64,000 bases of DNA from Photobacterium sp. TLY01 (GTDB lineage: Bacteria; Pseudomonadota; Gammaproteobacteria; Enterobacterales; Vibrionaceae). The stretch covers positions 496,001 to 560,000 of the forward strand of contig NZ_CP090365.1 in assembly GCF_021432065.1 (NCBI RefSeq), written 5' to 3'. The number at the start of each line of letters is the position of its first letter. Position 1 is the first letter of the stretch. The position numbers and the translations under genes are program-made. A model generated the notes under the pieces. That model saw only the letters and a program-made list of their open reading frames with translations, made no database searches and was not told the origin of the DNA. Below are positions 62,776 through 64,000 of the stretch, in pieces.

Positions 62776-63735
62776 ATGCAAACCACAACGAAAAGCCTGG
62801 ATGTGTCCCGCCTGGTGAGCAAGGTGCTGTTCTCGCATTACAAAGAGAATCGCAGCCAGGCGGAGATCTCGAAAAGCCTGGATCTGTCACCGGCCAAGGT
62901 GAACCGCATTATCCGCCAGGCGCGGGAAGAGGGGCTGGTCGAAATTATCCTCAATATTCCGCATATGGGGGTGATGGAGCTCGAAAAGCAGCTGATGGCA
63001 CGTACAGGGTTGCCGAAAGCGGTGCTTTGTCCCTCCTATGCCGATGATCCGGTCGTTGGGTTTACGCAGATTGCTGAAGCAGCGGCGGAATTTTTACAAG
63101 ACACCCTGCGTAAGAATGATGTCATTTGCATCAGTGGCGGCAAGGCACTGGCCACTATCGTGGATGTGATGAAGCCGGCGAAAGGCATGAATGTGACTGT
63201 GGTGCCGGCCACCGGTGGGGTGCAGGGCACGCATTTTACCGATGTGAACTATCTGGCATCAGCCCTGGCTGAAAAACTGGGGGGCCGTTCGATGCAGCTG
63301 CATGCGCCCTTGTTTGCCGATACGCAATCGGACCGCGACATGCTGATCAACATGCGGGCCACCAAAGAAGTACTGGAGATGGCCCGGCATGCCGACATCG
63401 CGCTGGCGGGTATCGGTGCGGTGGCGAAAGGCGATGAAAGCTATTTCGACCTGCGTCACTGGATCAACGGCGAAAAAGCCCTGGTGGCAGAGAGCCAGTG
63501 CAAAGGGGAAGTTTTTGCCCATCTGTACGACCAGTCCGGCTCGGCCTGTATTCCGGCTTTGAACGACAAGCTGGTTGGCCTGTCGCTGGCGGAAATGCGC
63601 CAGATTCCGGTCAGTATCGGCGTTGCAGCCGGGGTTGAAAAAGTCGTGCCGATTGCTGCCGCGCTGCGCGGCGGTTTTCTCAACACCTTGATAACGGATG
63701 AATCGACCGCGCAAGGCGTACTCGATATCTATTGA
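62776..63735 (+). CDS. SorC/DeoR-type sugar-responsive regulator
   Basis: A 319-aa SorC-family regulator. The N-terminal HTH (RSQAEISKSLDLSPAKVNRIIRQAREEGLVEI, about residues 26-57) precedes a sugar-binding domain related to phosphosugar isomerases (CISGGKALATIVDV, VVPATGGVQGTHFTDVNYLA, IALAGIGAVAKGDES, IPVSIGVAAGVEKVVPIAAALRGG). It is located inside the ABC operon, so it probably controls it in response to the (phospho)sugar. Starts 13 bp after the permease. Confidence 0.9.
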   Translation: MQTTTKSLDVSRLVSKVLFSHYKENRSQAEISKSLDLSPAKVNRIIRQAREEGLVEIILNIPHMGVMELEKQLMARTGLPKAVLCPSYADDPVVGFTQIAEAAAEFLQDTLRKNDVICISGGKALATIVDVMKPAKGMNVTVVPATGGVQGTHFTDVNYLASALAEKLGGRSMQLHAPLFADTQSDRDMLINMRATKEVLEMARHADIALAGIGAVAKGDESYFDLRHWINGEKALVAESQCKGEVFAHLYDQSGSACIPALNDKLVGLSLAEMRQIPVSIGVAAGVEKVVPIAAALRGGFLNTLITDESTAQGVLDIY

Positions 63736-63770
63736 AATACAGAAGATGAATTCACTGAAGAGGGATGACC

Positions 63771-64000
63771 ATGAACACAAGACAGTTAGGTTTTTCTGGG
63801 ATTGATGCCTCCGTGATTGGCCTGGGCACCTGGGCGATGGGCGGCTGGATGTGGGGCGGTACCAATGAAAAGGATGCCGTTGCCGCGATTCAGGAATCGA
63901 TCACTTGCGGGGTGTCGCTGATTGACACCGCGCCGGCATACGGCCTGGGCCGCTCGGAAGAGCTGGTCGGCAAAGCCATCAAGGGCCAGCGCGATAAAGT
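63771..64000 (+). CDS. Aldo/keto reductase, 5' part (cut by window end)
   Basis: The first 76 residues of an aldo/keto reductase: MNTRQLGFSGIDASVIGLG, a TWAMGGWMWGG stretch, and LIDTAPAYGLGRSEELVGKAI with the catalytic-site aspartate and tyrosine (DTAPAYG). Such NADPH enzymes reduce sugar aldehydes and ketones. The gene follows the SorC gene in the same direction with GAAGAGGGA upstream, so it is likely the first catabolic step for the sugar brought in by the ABC transporter. The 3' part lies outside the window. Confidence 0.88.
   Translation, partial: MNTRQLGFSGIDASVIGLGTWAMGGWMWGGTNEKDAVAAIQESITCGVSLIDTAPAYGLGRSEELVGKAIKGQRDK

Overview
The window looks like a chromosomal segment of a marine gammaproteobacterium of the Vibrionaceae, most likely Photobacterium or a close relative. 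The evidence is the gene content (FetAB, DadA with a divergent GcvA-like regulator, FhuF-FhuCDB, a YeeN-like YebC protein, a type III Orn/Lys decarboxylase, a XylR/XylA/XylB cluster) and the style of the terminators and the tRNA-Ser. The genus is inferred from remembered family resemblance; no search was run.

Layout. 0-9.3 kb: FetAB-type ABC exporter, LysR regulator divergent from D-amino acid dehydrogenase dadA, a lipoprotein, a secreted M28 peptidase with a PA domain, and small envelope proteins. 9.3-13.9 kb (minus): a caa3-type cytochrome c oxidase operon (subunit II fused to cytochrome c, subunit I, two subunit III-type proteins, subunit IV). 14.3-16 kb: a DUF808 membrane protein and an unknown exported protein. 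16-20.9 kb: hydroxamate siderophore uptake (fhuF, fhuC, fhuD, fused fhuB) behind two Fur-box-like sites. 21-24.2 kb: YebC-family protein, tRNA-Ser(TGA) followed by a tandem terminator-bearing repeat, and a chemoreceptor. 24.5-31.9 kb: a CUT1 sugar ABC transporter divergent from a ROK repressor and a cytoplasmic GH20 hexosaminidase, with two matching palindromic operators between them.

31.9-39.2 kb is an AT-rich accessory island. It holds a small membrane protein, a Gabija-like pair (OLD-family ATPase/TOPRIM nuclease plus UvrD-like helicase) and a Phd/RelE-type toxin-antitoxin pair. It also carries five copies of an unrecognised repeat of about 185 bp with three predicted hairpins. Two copies in opposite orientation bracket the Gabija-like genes. 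Paired substitutions between copies preserve the third hairpin, which suggests the element works as folded RNA or single-stranded DNA. This is the most unusual structure in the window.

39.2-44.5 kb: Orn/Lys decarboxylase, two small hypothetical genes and an EmrAB-type efflux operon with a MarR regulator. 44.8-56.3 kb: a D-xylose/xylo-oligosaccharide regulon (galM, xylR, xylB, sugar/H+ symporter, xylA, GPH transporter, GH3 glycosidase). A recurring AACGTAA-centred motif lies upstream of its promoters and may be the XylR operator. 56.4-58.6 kb: a MalM-like lipoprotein, a gene-poor gap with a CRP-like site, and a LysE/RhtB exporter. 59-64 kb: a CUT2 (ribose-type) sugar ABC operon with a SorC regulator and the start of an aldo/keto reductase, cut by the window edge.

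Start codons were moved inward from the longest open frame wherever a Shine-Dalgarno sequence, a signal peptide or family alignment favoured a later start.
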